Positions 29,644 through 40,059 of a DNA stretch of 64,000 bases are shown here, piece by piece. How positions within the stretch are numbered: the first letter of the stretch is position 1; every line of letters starts with the position of its first letter. Below the pieces are notes generated by a model, which saw nothing but the letters and a program-made list of their open reading frames with translations, did not search any database and was not told where the DNA came from. Origin of the DNA: Alentia gelatinosa (lineage: Eukaryota; Annelida; Polychaeta; Phyllodocida; Polynoidae); NCBI GenBank assembly GCA_950022655.1, contig OX465580.1, positions 5,486,088 through 5,550,087 on the forward strand, in the 5' to 3' direction. The position numbers were made by a program, and so were the translations under genes.

Positions 29644-29812
29644 TCAAGGTCAGACTCAAGGTCAAACTCAAGGTCAAACTCTAACCGCAGGTAAAGATCA
29701 CAAGGTCAGCCGATGACTCGACAACCACTGGGTGGTGTATCTAGGGGACGATATATCAGCTACACCCCACTCACCAGTCTCAAGGTCAGTCTCAAGGTCA
29801 GACTCAAGGTCA
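29644..29812 (+). promoter_or_regulatory. Two clusters of TCAAGGTCA (NR5A/ERR-type) sites
   Basis: TCAAGGTCA at 29644, 29656, 29668 and again at 29780, 29792, 29804, each set at 12-bp spacing; an extra ACAAGGTCA at 29699. TCAAGGTCA is the monomer site of NR5A and ERR nuclear receptors. The whole block is duplicated (about 136 bp), with CACTGGGTGGTGTAT after each cluster. Could be a plain minisatellite. Confidence 0.4.
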
Positions 29813-30070
29813 GACTCTGACCCACAGGCAGAGGTCACAACCACTGGGTGGTGTATATAGTTACCTCAACGTTATAATAAACCTGACTCTAATGTGCACT
29901 GTTATGAATGCATCATTTTACAAATACATTACGGATTTATTAATATATGTGAATTTCCATTGTATTGAAGGAGAATAAATCCAAGATAGACCTGTACAAT
30001 AACTGTTAGGTTCGGCTAATTTCAACTACATGTTAAAATACATAAGGCCTACATCCATTCAAGTTTCAAG

Positions 30071-30117
30071 CCAACGAGTATCGACAAAGTTTAGTAAATT
30101 TTGTCGATACTCGTTGG
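30071..30117. repeat. Short perfect hairpin
   Basis: CCAACGAGTATCGACAAA and TTTGTCGATACTCGTTGG are perfectly complementary around an 11-base loop. It begins the array that follows. Confidence 0.85.
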
Positions 30118-30475
30118 TTAAGCTATAGAGAGTAGACTATACTCCACACTGTTTGATTAAGCTAACAGTTTACTGGTTGGTTAAGCTATAGAGAGTAGAC
30201 TATACTCCACACTCTTTGATTAAGCTAACAGTTTACTGGTTGGTTAAGCTATAGAGAGTAGACTACACTCCACACTGTTTGATTAAGCTAACAGTTTACT
30301 GGTTGGTTAAGCTATAGAGAGTAGACTATACTCCACACTCTTTGATTAAGCTAACAGTTTACTGGTTGGTTAAGCTATAGGGAGTAGACTACACTCCACA
30401 CTGTTTGATTAAGCTAACAGTTTACTGGTTGGTTAAGCTATAGAGAGTAGACTATTCCACACTGTTTGATTAACA
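30112..30475 (+). repeat. 62-bp tandem repeat, six copies
   Basis: Unit GGTTGGTTAAGCTATAGAGA GTAGACTATACTCCACACTG TTTGATTAAGCTAACAGTTTACT; alternating TGTTTG / TCTTTG variants suggest a two-unit higher-order period. Confidence 0.95.
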
Positions 30476-30553
30476 GGTATTCACCCTTAATCTTGGATGG
30501 GGGTGGAGACAACATATCAGCCTCTTCATTAATTCACTCAGGACACCAGTAAA

Positions 30554-31124
30554 TACAGGTGTTGCCGTTCAACGCCGCCTAACGGCCAACTGTCTAGTTA
30601 CGCGGCCGCTCGGACAAACACCGCGAGTCCAGCGGTATTTATATAGAGACACACAGCAATCACACCTAAAGTGTGAACGGTGGGTGTGATTGCAGCAGTG
30701 TTGTTTTTTTGACAGATTAAATTGCTGAAACAAACTAGGGTATTGTACTAACGAGTCATGGTTGTCTAAACTTTATAGTTGATAATTATCTTGGTTTTAG
30801 ATAGTAAAAAAGATAAGCATATAACAGCTGGGTCTGCCAATGTATTAATGTGTATGCAGTTTCGGTGTCCCTATGTTGTCTAAGGTATATCTAAAGTATT
30901 ACTGAGATGATATGCATGTATGATACACCAAATCGGAGCTGGAATACCATACAATCACTGTTATTCCTCTGGATATAATGTGCATGGGTACTATGAACGT
31001 ATTACGCTCATACACTGTGTTTATCAATGCTAAAGTATACGTTGCCAGGTGAATGTTTGGCTTCAGTCGTTCTGTAACTAAGCAGAGAAGGTGCGACACC
31101 AGCCTACGGAAAAAGGCCTATTAC
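30554..31124 (+). repeat. Repeat family R, copy 3 (full length)
   Basis: Aligned with 23262-23830 over its whole length. All three copies keep the GC-rich head and the AT-rich tail with ATGATATGCATGTATGATAC. None encodes a conserved protein. Confidence 0.8.
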
Positions 31125-31200
31125 CAGCAATCATGATAATTAAATGGCGGGAAAGAGGTCGAGGTGTTGGAGCTCTAGGGGTACATTCCATGGCAGGTTA

Positions 31201-31648
31201 CTGGAGAACTCGACCCGAAACGAACTCGACCCGTAGTTGTCAGGAGAACTCGACCCGTTTTGGAGAAATCGATTGTAGAACTCGACCCGTTTCTGATACT
31301 TATGAATAAGACATTTTCATGTACAGGAAAAGGTCTGATTAGGTAGCTTTTAGACATATAAACCAGCGCATATGGAAAATAAGTCGAACTAGGTTTAGGG
31401 GTAGGGTTAGGGATAGGGATAGGGTTAAGGGTTGTGTTTTATTTGTTTTCTTTCCCACAGAAGACCCAATTTAAGGTCGCGATGACATACTTACTACTAA
31501 ATATAGTATTTATTCACAGTTGAAATACTTGAGTAGGGAAGATTTAAAACGGGTCGAGTTCGTTACGGGTCGAGTTCTTAAAATGGGTCGAGTTGGTTAC
31601 AGGTCGAGATTTTTACGGGTCGACTTCGTTACGGGTCGAGTTCTCCAG
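31201..31648 (+). mobile_element. TA-flanked element family T, copy 3
   Basis: CTGGAGAACTCGACCCGAAA ... GGGTCGAGTTCTCCAG, TA on both sides. Interior 31388-31430 is TTTAGGGGTAGGGTTAGGGA followed by more TAGGG units, strongly telomere-like. Confidence 0.85.
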
Positions 31649-31899
31649 TATTCCCATGGCACATAGTACACATGTTATGATCTAATATACTAACATGTGT
31701 AGAGAAACTACTAAATAATACCAGGAATACCAGTAACACAGCATCTGACATGTGTCGTAGAGACAGGCCATTTATAATACTCTAACATTAGACTGCATCT
31801 CAACTAGGTATCTCTGTCTGGTGGGCTAGCTATATTGGCTGATTCTGAACCAACATTTGTACATATATATAACATAAAAAGAGACCTAGACCGTCTTAT

Positions 31900-31926
31900 T
31901 CTTACCCCCCCCCCCCCCCCCCCCCC
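31900..31926 (+). repeat. C-run
   Basis: Uninterrupted C tract of about 20 bases directly before the 32-bp minisatellite. Similar C or G runs lie at 2061, 6630, 18101, 29531, 41148, 48181, 58779 and 63004. Confidence 0.9.
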
Positions 31927-31939
31927 TCAATCTACCCCA

Positions 31940-32295
31940 TCCTGAACTGGCCTCAGTCCCTGTGTCCTCCCCCTCCACCTCAGCCTCCCTTACCCCTCCC
32001 TCTACACTCCACCTCAGTCCCTGTGTCCTCCCCCTACACTCCACCTCAGTCCCTGTGTCCTCCCCCTACACTCCACCTCAGCCTCCCTTACCCCTCCCTC
32101 TACACTCCACCTCAGTCCCTGTGTCCTCCCCCTACACTCCACCTCAGCCTCCCTTACCCCTCCCTCTACACTCCACCTCAGTCCCTGTGTCCTCCCCCTA
32201 CACTCCACCTCAGTCCCTGTGTCCTCCCCCTACACTCCACCTCAGTCCCTGTGTCCTCACCCTCTGCCTCCCTGTCTGCCTCCCCCTAAACTACA
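31940..32295 (+). repeat. 32/34-bp CT-rich minisatellite
   Basis: Units CCTCAGTCCCTGTGTCCTCC CCCTACACTCCA, alternating with a CTTACCCCTCC variant. The core ACTGGCCTCAGTCCCTGTG is the family-N end motif. Confidence 0.95.
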
Positions 32296-32700
32296 CCTCA
32301 GCATTAACACTTTATTCCTGAGCTTGTCAGGCCTTTGGTAAAGTCAGCAAAGTACTTTGATTTATTAATCATTTCATGAATATCCGTAATCAAAGACTTA
32401 AGCAAGTCTAACCACACACCATACTCCCTAGGATATAGGATTCCTATACATATTGGTACATATTGTGATGAATTTCATCCTGAGTTAGTTAAATCATACG
32501 ATGAATATTCATCATCAAAGACTTGAACAAGTCTACCTCAGACCTTAACCTAGACTGGCCCCAGTCCCTGTATCCCTCCACCCACCCCTCCTTTCATGTA
32601 GACTCCTTTCATTCCTGGACAAGTCAGGAGAAAGTTTATCTAATTACATTTTGAATGATTTAATAAATGTTCCTAATCAAAGACTTGAGCACGTCTAACC
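32296..32700 (+). repeat. Array of family-N-like segments
   Basis: Three roughly 105-bp segments, each with an AT-rich middle and ending ATCAAAGACTTRARCAAGTCTA (32395, 32516, 32680). A fourth copy is at 38042-38150. Orientation is inverted relative to N1. Confidence 0.75.
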
Positions 32701-33690
32701 TTACCCCTGACACAACCCGATAGAGATCACCCTCATTTGTTTATTTTCACAGTGTTAAAGTCCCGCTATCCTTGAGGTCCTGTGCTCTCAAGACAGTTAA
32801 TCGGATTTGTGAGGTGATGCATGTTTACTTCTCGTGCCACATGCTAGCGTGCCGTGACAGTCGGTAACCTCCAACTAATTATCAGAAAAACAAAAAGGGG
32901 AGTGTGAATGGAGAGTGACTTGCCGGCGCCTGCCTTCGTTCTCCGTGACACGGACGGATGTCGTCTGCTCGGGGGAAACTGGAAGGGGTGATTCATTAAA
33001 TACCTAACTGACAGCCCGAACCGTTCACCGCATACCACCAAGAACATCTGCTCCCCAACGTTACCGTTTGAGTTTCGAAACTCGCGCCGCTGTTGTTGTC
33101 CTGATTTAGTACAGGCACCCCTTTCCTGGGACCTGCTAAATAAAGATTGCCGACGAAAGTACAGGGTAAAAGGAGACCTTGTACAATGTTAATGTTGTTT
33201 AGTTGAGCCTATCTAGGTTTACTAAGTCTTGAAAAAAAATGGGGTATAGATCACCCCATCATGGGCTCTCCTTTCTATTCCTGTGGTCGTGAGCTAACTA
33301 TTGCTGATTGCACCGTCTATGGTTAATGTTTGATAATGTTCAAGCTCTTTCGCTAATGGAAGAGAGTCTAAAAGTGTTGACAAAGTTGTTCGTGCAGAAA
33401 ATGGTCATCATGTATTATTCAACAGGCCCCTGGCTGGTTCTAAATGCTGTGTACATAACATGATCGCTATCTTTTTCTCGTTCGGTCCCTACATGTATGA
33501 TAAAAGCTGATATTCAATACAAACATATACCTAATAACTTCTATGCCATTACTAGATAATGCAAGATTATTTCATAACTGTATATTGATTAGGAGGTAGA
33601 TTTCCACTGGAGATTCCCTTTTTGTTAAAGTTCAATCATTTCTTATCCTTCCATGCTGGCACTCTAAGAACACAGCACTTTTCTATACTG
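32701..33690. other. Mostly unique intergenic DNA
   Basis: No supported gene. A minus frame at 32844-33047 spans a slightly GC-rich patch but has no splice context. If the gene starting at 34253 is real, this may lie in its first intron. Confidence 0.35.
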
Positions 33691-33745
33691 TATACATATA
33701 GTATATATACAGTACTGTATATATATAGTATATATAGATGTCGCG
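33690..33745. repeat. AT palindromic microsatellite
   Basis: Alternating TATACTGTATACATATAG and TATATATACAGTACTGTATA segments, strongly self-complementary. Confidence 0.85.
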
Positions 33746-34147
33746 GCTTTTGACACATGCCAGCTGTCTACCCCTCACTAGAGATGAGGGGTGACAACTT
33801 GACCTACTGCTTCCCCCAAGTTGCAGTTTGGGTTTTGAAAACCGCGCCTGGATTGGGCGCTGGGTCCTCACCAGGGGGCTTAGAGTGATGAGTGATTACA
33901 AACTATGACATAATCAGGGTCGAGTCCAGGGTAAACCCGCATGATGCCTGAAACATGAGAATGTCTATGATTCTAACCCCTCATGTCCCAGTACACACAA
34001 AAATACGTGATACAAGTACCGCTTTATTTGCATTAACGCTCCAGTGACTCGCTCAAAGTGACGCGTGCCGAACCAGCAAAGTGCACGCGCCAGCAACAAG
34101 CAAAGTAGCGAGAGACGCAACGTCAAACAAAAAATGTAAACACTCAC

Positions 34148-34253
34148 CTTGACTTTCCGTCTCGAAATCATCATCGGAGAGTTCGCTTTCCGATGACAAC
34201 CCATCGTACTCCTCGTAAGGTTGGTGGTGTAGACGTTGCCGTGTGTTCCACAT
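34148..34253 (-). CDS. First coding exon of an unidentified gene
   Basis: ATG at 34253-34251 (minus) has A at -3 and is the first ATG of its frame. It encodes 35 codons plus one base and ends at a near-perfect donor, GTCAAG|GTGAGTG (34148/34147). The peptide opens MWNTRQRLHHQPYEEYDG and continues as an acidic serine-rich stretch (LSSESELSDDDFETES) with good CK2-type sites. Such short N-terminal acidic exons are often cytosolic tails or regulatory N-termini; I do not recognise the family. A CpG-rich region with a CCAAT box lies upstream. Later exons would be at lower coordinates and none is identified. Confidence 0.6.
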
Positions 34254-34600
34254 TGTGCTTGTGTTTGTGTGTATAAAATCCCGGGTTTTGGAGAGAAGGG
34301 AGTGTGGTCGTATCCTCCACACGGGCTGTGTCGCTCCGGACTCGGCCGGGAAACTCACTGAGTGTACCGGGGAGAGACCGGGGCCTCCTGCCAGACACAC
34401 TTCACAGTTCAAAAACGGTCCCACTTCTGACGCCAGCCAATCAGAGCGCAGGAGACTGCTGCACGGTCACATGACCTTGGTACGACCCACCCGCCCAGTG
34501 TGGGGAGGTGTGAGAGGGCCCCGGGGGAGGGGAGGGGGCAGGGGAGGGTCAGTCTTTGTCAGTAATCAATTAGAACCCGTCCGGAGTGGTAGGTGAGGAA
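34254..34600 (-). promoter_or_regulatory. CpG-rich promoter of the 34253 gene
   Basis: GC-rich and CpG-rich, unlike both flanks. On the minus strand it carries CTGATTGGCTGG (CCAAT box, about 34435-34446), GGTCATGTGACC (E-box-like, 34465-34476) and ATTTTATACAC just before the ATG. The 39-bp minisatellite starts only about 50 bp further upstream. Confidence 0.5.
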
Positions 34601-34629
34601 TGCTCCGTACACGGCGTTCACCGCAACAG

Positions 34630-37000
34630 TGACGGCCGAGTTAGACGGGCCTCAGTCCCTGTGCGATAATAGTAAGTCTCTGTGTCCCTACAGTAAGTAC
34701 AAATAGGACACCTCCCCCTGTAGACCGGTCTCAGTCTCTGAGTCCTATACCTCCCCCTGTAGACTGGTCTTAGTCCCTGTGTTCTACCCCTCCCCCTGTA
34801 GACTGGTCTCAGTCTCTGTGTCCCTACAGTAAGTACAAATAGGACACCTCCCCCTGTAGACTGGTCTCAGTCTCTGTGTCCCTACAGTAAGTACAAATAG
34901 GACACCTCCCCCTGTAGACTGGTCTCAGTCTCTGTATCCCTACAGTAAGTACAAATAGGACACCTCCCCCTGTAGACTGGTCTCAGTCTCTGTGTCCCTA
35001 CAGTAAGTACAAATAGGACACCTCCCCCTGTAGACTGGTCTCAGTCCCTGTGTACTACCCCTATCCCTGTATACTGGTCTCAGTCTCTGTGTCCCTACAG
35101 TAAGTACAAATAGGACACCTCCCCCTGTAGACTAGTCTCAGTCACTGAGTCTTACCCTCCTACTGTAGACTGGCCTCGGTCTCTGTTTCCCTACAGTGAG
35201 TACAAATAGGACACCTCCCCCTGTAGACTGGCCTCAGTCACTGAGTCCTACCCCTCCCCCTGTAGACTAGTCTCAGTCCCTGTGTCCCTACAGTAAATTC
35301 AAATGGGACACCTCCCCCTGTAGACGGGCCTCAGTCTCTGTGTCCTATACCTCCCCCTGTAGACTGGTCTCAGTCTCTGAGTCCTTACAGTAAATTCAAA
35401 TAGGACACCTCCCCCTGTAGACTGGTCTCAGTCTCTGTGTCCCTACAGTAAGTACAAATAGGACACCTCCCCCTGTAGACTAGTCTCAGTCACTGAGTCT
35501 TACCCTCCTACTGTAGACTGGTCTCAGTCTCTGTGTCCCTACAGTAAGTACAAATAGGACACCTCCCTCTGTAGACTAGTCTCAGTCACTGAGTCTTACC
35601 CTCCTACTGTAGACTGGCCTCGGTCTCTGTTTCCCTACAGTAAATTCAAATGGGACACCTCTCCCTGTAGACTGGCCTCAGTCACTGATTCCTATACCTC
35701 CCCCTGTAGACTGGCCTCAGTCCCTGTGTCCTCCCCCTCCCCCTGTAGACTGGTCTCAGTCCCTGTGTCCTACCCCTCCCCCTGTAGACTGGTCTCAGTC
35801 CCTGTGTCCTCCCCCTCCTCCTGTAGACTGGTCTCAGTCCCTGTGTCCTCCCCCTCCCCCTGTAGACTGGCCTCAGTCCCTGTGTCCTCCCCCTCCCCCT
35901 GTAGACTGGCCTCAGTCCCTGTGTCCTCCCCCTCCCCCTGTAGACTGGTCTCAGTCCCTGTGTCCTACCCCTCCCCCTGTAGACTGGTCTCAGTCCCTGT
36001 GTCCTACCCCTCCCCCTGTAGACTGGCCTCAGCCACTGAGTCCTACCCCTCCCCCTGTAGACTGTCCTCAGTCCCTGTGTCTTACCCCTCTCCCTGTAGA
36101 TTGGTCTCAGTCTCTGTGTCCTACCCCTCCCCTGTAGATAGGTCTCAGTCTCTGTGTCCTACACCTCCTCTTGTAGACTGGCCTCAGTCCCTGTGTCCTA
36201 TACCTCCCTCTGTAGACTGGTCTCAGACCCTGTGTCCTCCCCCTCCCCCTGTAGACTGGTCTCAGTCCCTGTGTCCTACCCCTCCCCCTGTAGACTGGTC
36301 TCAGTCTCTGTGTCCTCCCCCTCCCCTTGTAGACTGGCCTCAGTCCCTGTGTCCTATACCTCCCCCTGTAGACTGGTCTCAGTCTCTGTGTCCTACCCCT
36401 CCCCCTGTAGACTGGTCTCAGTCTCTGTGTCCTACACCTCCTCTTGTAGACTGGCCTCAGTCCCTGTGTCCTATACCTCCCTCTGTAGACTTGTCTCCGT
36501 CCCTGTGTCCTATACCTCCCTCTGTAGACTGGTCTCAGTCTCTGTGTCCTCCCCCTGTAAACTGGTCCCAGTCCCTGTGTCCTACCCCTCCCCATGTATA
36601 CTGGCCCCAGTCCCTGTGTCCTATACCTCCCCCTGTAGACTGGCCTCAGTCCCTGAGTCCTATACCTCCCCCTACAGATTAACCTCAGTCACTGAGTCTT
36701 ACCCTCCTACTGTAGACTGGCCTCGGTCTCTGTTTCCCTAGAGTAAGTTCAAATGGGACACCTCCCCCTGTAGACTGGTCTCAGTCCCTGTGTCCTATAC
36801 CTCCCTCTGTAGACTTGTCTCAGTCTCTGTGTCTTACCCTCCCCCTGTAGACTGGTCTCAGTCTCTGTGTCCTCCCCCTGTAGACTGGCCCCAGTCCCTG
36901 TGTCCTCCCCCTCCCCCTGTAGACTGGTCCCAGTCCCTGTGTCCTACCACTTCCCCTGTAGACTGGTCTCAGTCCCTGTGTCCTACCCCTCCACATTGCC
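34630..37000 (+). repeat. 39-bp minisatellite with family-N core
   Basis: Unit TAGACTGGTCTCAGTCCCTG TGTCCTACCCCTCCCCCTG. The left half (to about 35700) interleaves a longer variant with CCCTACAGTAAGTACAAATA GGACACCT; the right half is nearly pure 39-mer. 39 bp equals 13 codons, which produces long false open frames on both strands. Pyrimidine-rich on plus. Confidence 0.97.
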
Positions 37001-37009
37001 AATTTGCCA

Positions 37010-37795
37010 CTTCGGGATCCACTCTCCACGGCAGTGGTTGTCAGGCCCGTCATTCGGCTCGTCGTTCAGACGGTCGTTCGGCCCGTCGTTCATACCGTCA
37101 TTCTGCCCGTCGTTCATACCATCTTTTATACCGTCATTCTGCCCGTCGTTCATACCATCGTTCATACCGTCGTTCTGCCCGTCGCTCTGCCTGTCGTTCG
37201 GCCCGTCCTTCATACCGTCGTTAATACGGTCGTTCGGCCGGTCGTTCGGCCCGTCCTTCATACCGTCGTTCGGCCCGTCGTTCGGCCCGTTGTCATGCCC
37301 GTCGTTCATACCGTCGTTCATACCGTCGTTCATACGGTCGTTCGGCCCGTCGTTCGGCCCGTTGTCATGCCCGTCGTTCGGCCCGTCGTTCTGCCCGTCG
37401 TTCTGCCCGTCGCTCTGCCCGTCGTTCGGCCCGTCCTTCAGCCCGTCGCTCTGCCCGTCGCTCTGCCCGTCGCTCTGCCCGTCGTTCGGCCCGTTGTTCG
37501 GCCCGTTGTCATGCCCGTCGTTCATACCGTCGTTCATACCGTCGTTCATACGGTCGTTCGGCCCGTCGTTCGGCCCGTTGTCATGCCCGTCGTTCGGCCC
37601 GTCGTTCTGCCCGTCGTTCTGCCCGTCGCTCTGCCCGTCGTTCGGCCCGTCCTTCAGCCCGTCGCTCTGCCCGTCGCTCTGCCCGTCGCTCTGCCCGTCG
37701 TTCGGCCCGTTGTTCGGCCCGTTGTCATGCCCGTCGTTCATACCGTCGTTCGGCCCGTCGTTCATACCGTCGTTCGGCCCGTTGTCATGCATGCG
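37010..37795 (+). repeat. 12-bp minisatellite with 216-bp higher-order repeat
   Basis: Unit GTTCGGCCCGTC with variants GTTCATACCGTC, GTTCTGCCCGTC and GCTCTGCCCGTC. The TGTCATG variant recurs at 37291/37507/37723 and 37363/37579, exactly 216 bp (18 units) apart. Open in most frames (VRPVVHTV, PNDGMNDG, PSFIPSFC repeats), which is a consequence of 12 = 4 x 3. Confidence 0.97.
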
Positions 37796-38041
37796 TTCAG
37801 TGTGTTTTCTCTCCACTCACACAGGTTTATAATGAGAACGGAAACGCTCCTTCACGTCGCCCATCAAAGTCAACGAGTGTGTATTCAGACCCTTGACCCC
37901 GTCCCCCACTTAGAGCGGTTCATATCCACCCTCGTTAGATATAGGCTTTTCTCTCTCTCTTTTTATCTCCCCCAGAGACACGTATATGTAAGCCTAAGGT
38001 CAACCTTTATGTTGTCTGTTATCCCCTACTCGAAGTCCTAA

Positions 38042-38150
38042 GATAGACTGGCTTTCATTCCTGGGGTAGCCAGGGGAAGGTTTAGCTTAATTTTGTTAAA
38101 TCATTTGATTCATGTTCATCATCAAAGACTTGAGTACTCCTGGCTAGAGA
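38042..38150 (+). repeat. Family-N-like segment
   Basis: TAGACTGGCTTTCATTCCTG to ATCAAAGACTTGAGTACTCC, homologous to the 32.3-32.7 kb segments. Confidence 0.6.
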
Positions 38151-38151
38151 G

Positions 38152-38607
38152 AGACTAAAGAAGAAACCAACAAGTTTTGGTCAAAGTCGTCGTTCTCCAC
38201 GAGTTTGAAGTGGAGTGATATGAACGAGGCAACAGCTGAGTGAATATCACATAGCATTCAAACGAGTTGGAGAATAACGGCTTTGACCAAAACGAGTTGC
38301 CTTTTGTATTTATCTCACCCCTATATACACTAAAAGAATGGACAACACACAGAATGCAGACCATGGAGAACGGACCGCAATACTCGTAGGGGCATGGAGA
38401 ACGAGTTCCCATTGTTAAACATATGGGACAAAAATATCAGGGGTGAGATAATAAGAAAGAAATTGATGAGTGTTTGGTCTGTGTCCCCGTACGCCATCGA
38501 GTTTGGATATGAACGAGGCGATAGCCGAGTGAATATTCTGAAGCGCTTCAAACCCGCGGTCGAGGACTATCGGGGACACAAACCAAACACAGATATGTTT
38601 CTGATTT
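38152..38607 (-). mobile_element. Foldback MITE family Q, copy 2 (inverted, two foldbacks)
   Basis: Left foldback TTTTGGTCAAAGTCGTCG / GGCTTTGACCAAAACG around ATATGAACGAGGCAACAGCTGAGTGAATAT-type loop (38217-38252); middle TATCTCACCCC...GGGGTGAGATA; right foldback GTTTGGTCTGTGTCCCCG / CGGGGACACAAACCAAAC around GAACGAGGCGATAGCCGAGTG (38511-38531). The two apices resemble each other more than do the arms. Confidence 0.8.
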
Positions 38608-38702
38608 GATCTTAGCCCGGACATATTTATCTGTTTATCGCCCATTGAGTATGAGTTACCGTACTCGCATGCCTGTTGAGAACGAGTTCCTAGTGTTATG
38701 CC

Positions 38703-39235
38703 TTTTTTTTTTTTTTTAATGATCTTTATTGCATTCAACGTTTAACATTGGTCTTCCGTACAATGGCGATCCCGAGGCAATATGTACATTTTACCGACTA
38801 ATAGTACATTGTCAAGTTAAGGATACATTAGCATACGAACAGGTGAGAAAAAGGATGATATATATTTATAATGGAGTACATAACAATAGCAAGTGGAATG
38901 ATAATCGGCGGTAAGTTCTACCTGACATTTGTCAGTCTGATCTCATATATAAACAGTAAGTTTTGTACTCAGCTTTGTGATAAAAGTTTCTTAACGTGTT
39001 TTCTGAAAATGTCCTTAGAATTAGTCAATTGAATATTGCGTTCAAGTTTATTCCAAATGGCGATTGCTCTGTAGGAGGGCGAGTTCCGGTATCGGTCAGT
39101 CTTGGGTTTTGGGATCTGTATATTTTCTTTAGATGATGCTCGTGTTCTTGGTTTTTCGATGCAGATTTCTTTGGTCGCTACTATACCTATACGTATCAGG
39201 CTGCGGAGGATTCTATTGACGTTTATACCAGGCTA
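38703..39235 (-). pseudogene. LINE 3' end with intact C-terminal frame
   Basis: The minus frame reads ...NIQIPKPKTDRYRNSPSYRA, then IAIWNKLERNIQLTNSKD and IFRKHVKKLL to a stop at about 38978. Pattern P-K-T-x-x-Y-R-N-S...IWN-x-L...S-x-x-x-F-x-K is the usual LINE reverse-transcriptase ORF terminus. A 3' UTR of about 250 bp ends GAATGCAATAAAGATCATT and an A15 tail (T run 38703-38719). Truncated upstream; no reverse-transcriptase core in the window. A different family from the 19.7-kb LINE. Confidence 0.75.
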
Positions 39236-39246
39236 AGATAATGGGT

Positions 39247-39552
39247 ATTATCTTACCCCTAATATAAAATCTGATAGGCTTAACATTGAGTTTCCGTATG
39301 CCACGCTGACTGGCATACAGAGTTTTATATGCCACTAGTGGCATACAGGATTGTTATCAAGTAATATTCCAAAATCGAGGAGATGGGGTAGGATAAAATC
39401 AAAACCTGATTCGTTTTAATCATGGCCACCGCATGCCACTCCTTGAGTTTTGACTCCTGACTTCACTCGGCTTCGCCTCAAGAAGTCACTATGCCAAACT
39501 CCAGTCATGGCATACGGTGGCCAAGATAAAAACTCATCCAGTTTTACGATAG
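39247..39552 (+). mobile_element. MITE family P, copy 4 (complete)
   Basis: TTATCTTACCCCTAATATAA to CCAGTTTTACGATA with the palindrome TATGCCACTAGTGGCATA, internal GGGGTAGGATAAAATC, and a distal foldback whose apex is CACTCGGCTTCGCCTCA (39464-39480). Confidence 0.8.
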
Positions 39553-39626
39553 TCTCATTTCTCAATGCATGTTTAATCAAAGACTCTGCCAAGGCTGATC
39601 CATACCCCGAATCAAAGTTGTCATTT

Positions 39627-39745
39627 TTTTAATATTTTTTTTTTATTCAGGTAACAAAGGTTTAACGACAAAACATTATTCGCAACAATAGTAGCGATCT
39701 TCCATAATGAAGTCATGATTACTCTTGTCTGTTGTCATTTGCTCA
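39627..39745 (-). mobile_element. LINE 3' tail, same family as 19690-20133
   Basis: Minus: ATTATGGAAGATCGCTACTA...CTGAATAAAAAAAAAATATT matches ACTACGGAAGATCGCTCATG...CCGAATAAAAAATAATA. Only the end of the UTR survives. Confidence 0.55.
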
Positions 39746-39885
39746 CTGTGGAAAAATATACAAATGTTGGAGGGAAGGTCAATTCCCCTTCAGTACTAGG
39801 TAAATACCTCGGGTAATTAACTATCATATGTGTGTGTGTGTGTGTGATATGGGACACACTGGTAGAACCAGAGAATGCAGACCAG

Positions 39886-40023
39886 GGCTATGTAACTTAA
39901 TCTCGATGGTAGGAGCAATGAGAATAGAGTAAACGTTACAGACTGTTTGGTAGAACAAACAGAAACAAACAACCACTCTGTATGTAATCAGCGAGTTTAT
40001 GTGATGTAATGTATGTACAGGTA
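39886..40023 (-). repeat. Repeat D, copy 2
   Basis: 137 bp nearly identical to 26867-27003, with a few single-base changes and a 1-4 base indel (ACACAAACAAACA vs AACAGAAACAAACA). Confidence 0.8.
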
Positions 40024-40059
40024 CTGACATACATGTTATAACTCCACTGTGGGTTTCAG

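Noticed and set aside
35726..38041. Open frames of 318, 345 and 321 codons (plus) and 277 codons (minus)
   Set aside because: They are translations of 39-bp and 12-bp arrays, whose unit lengths are multiples of three. No non-repeat coding flank or splice sites.
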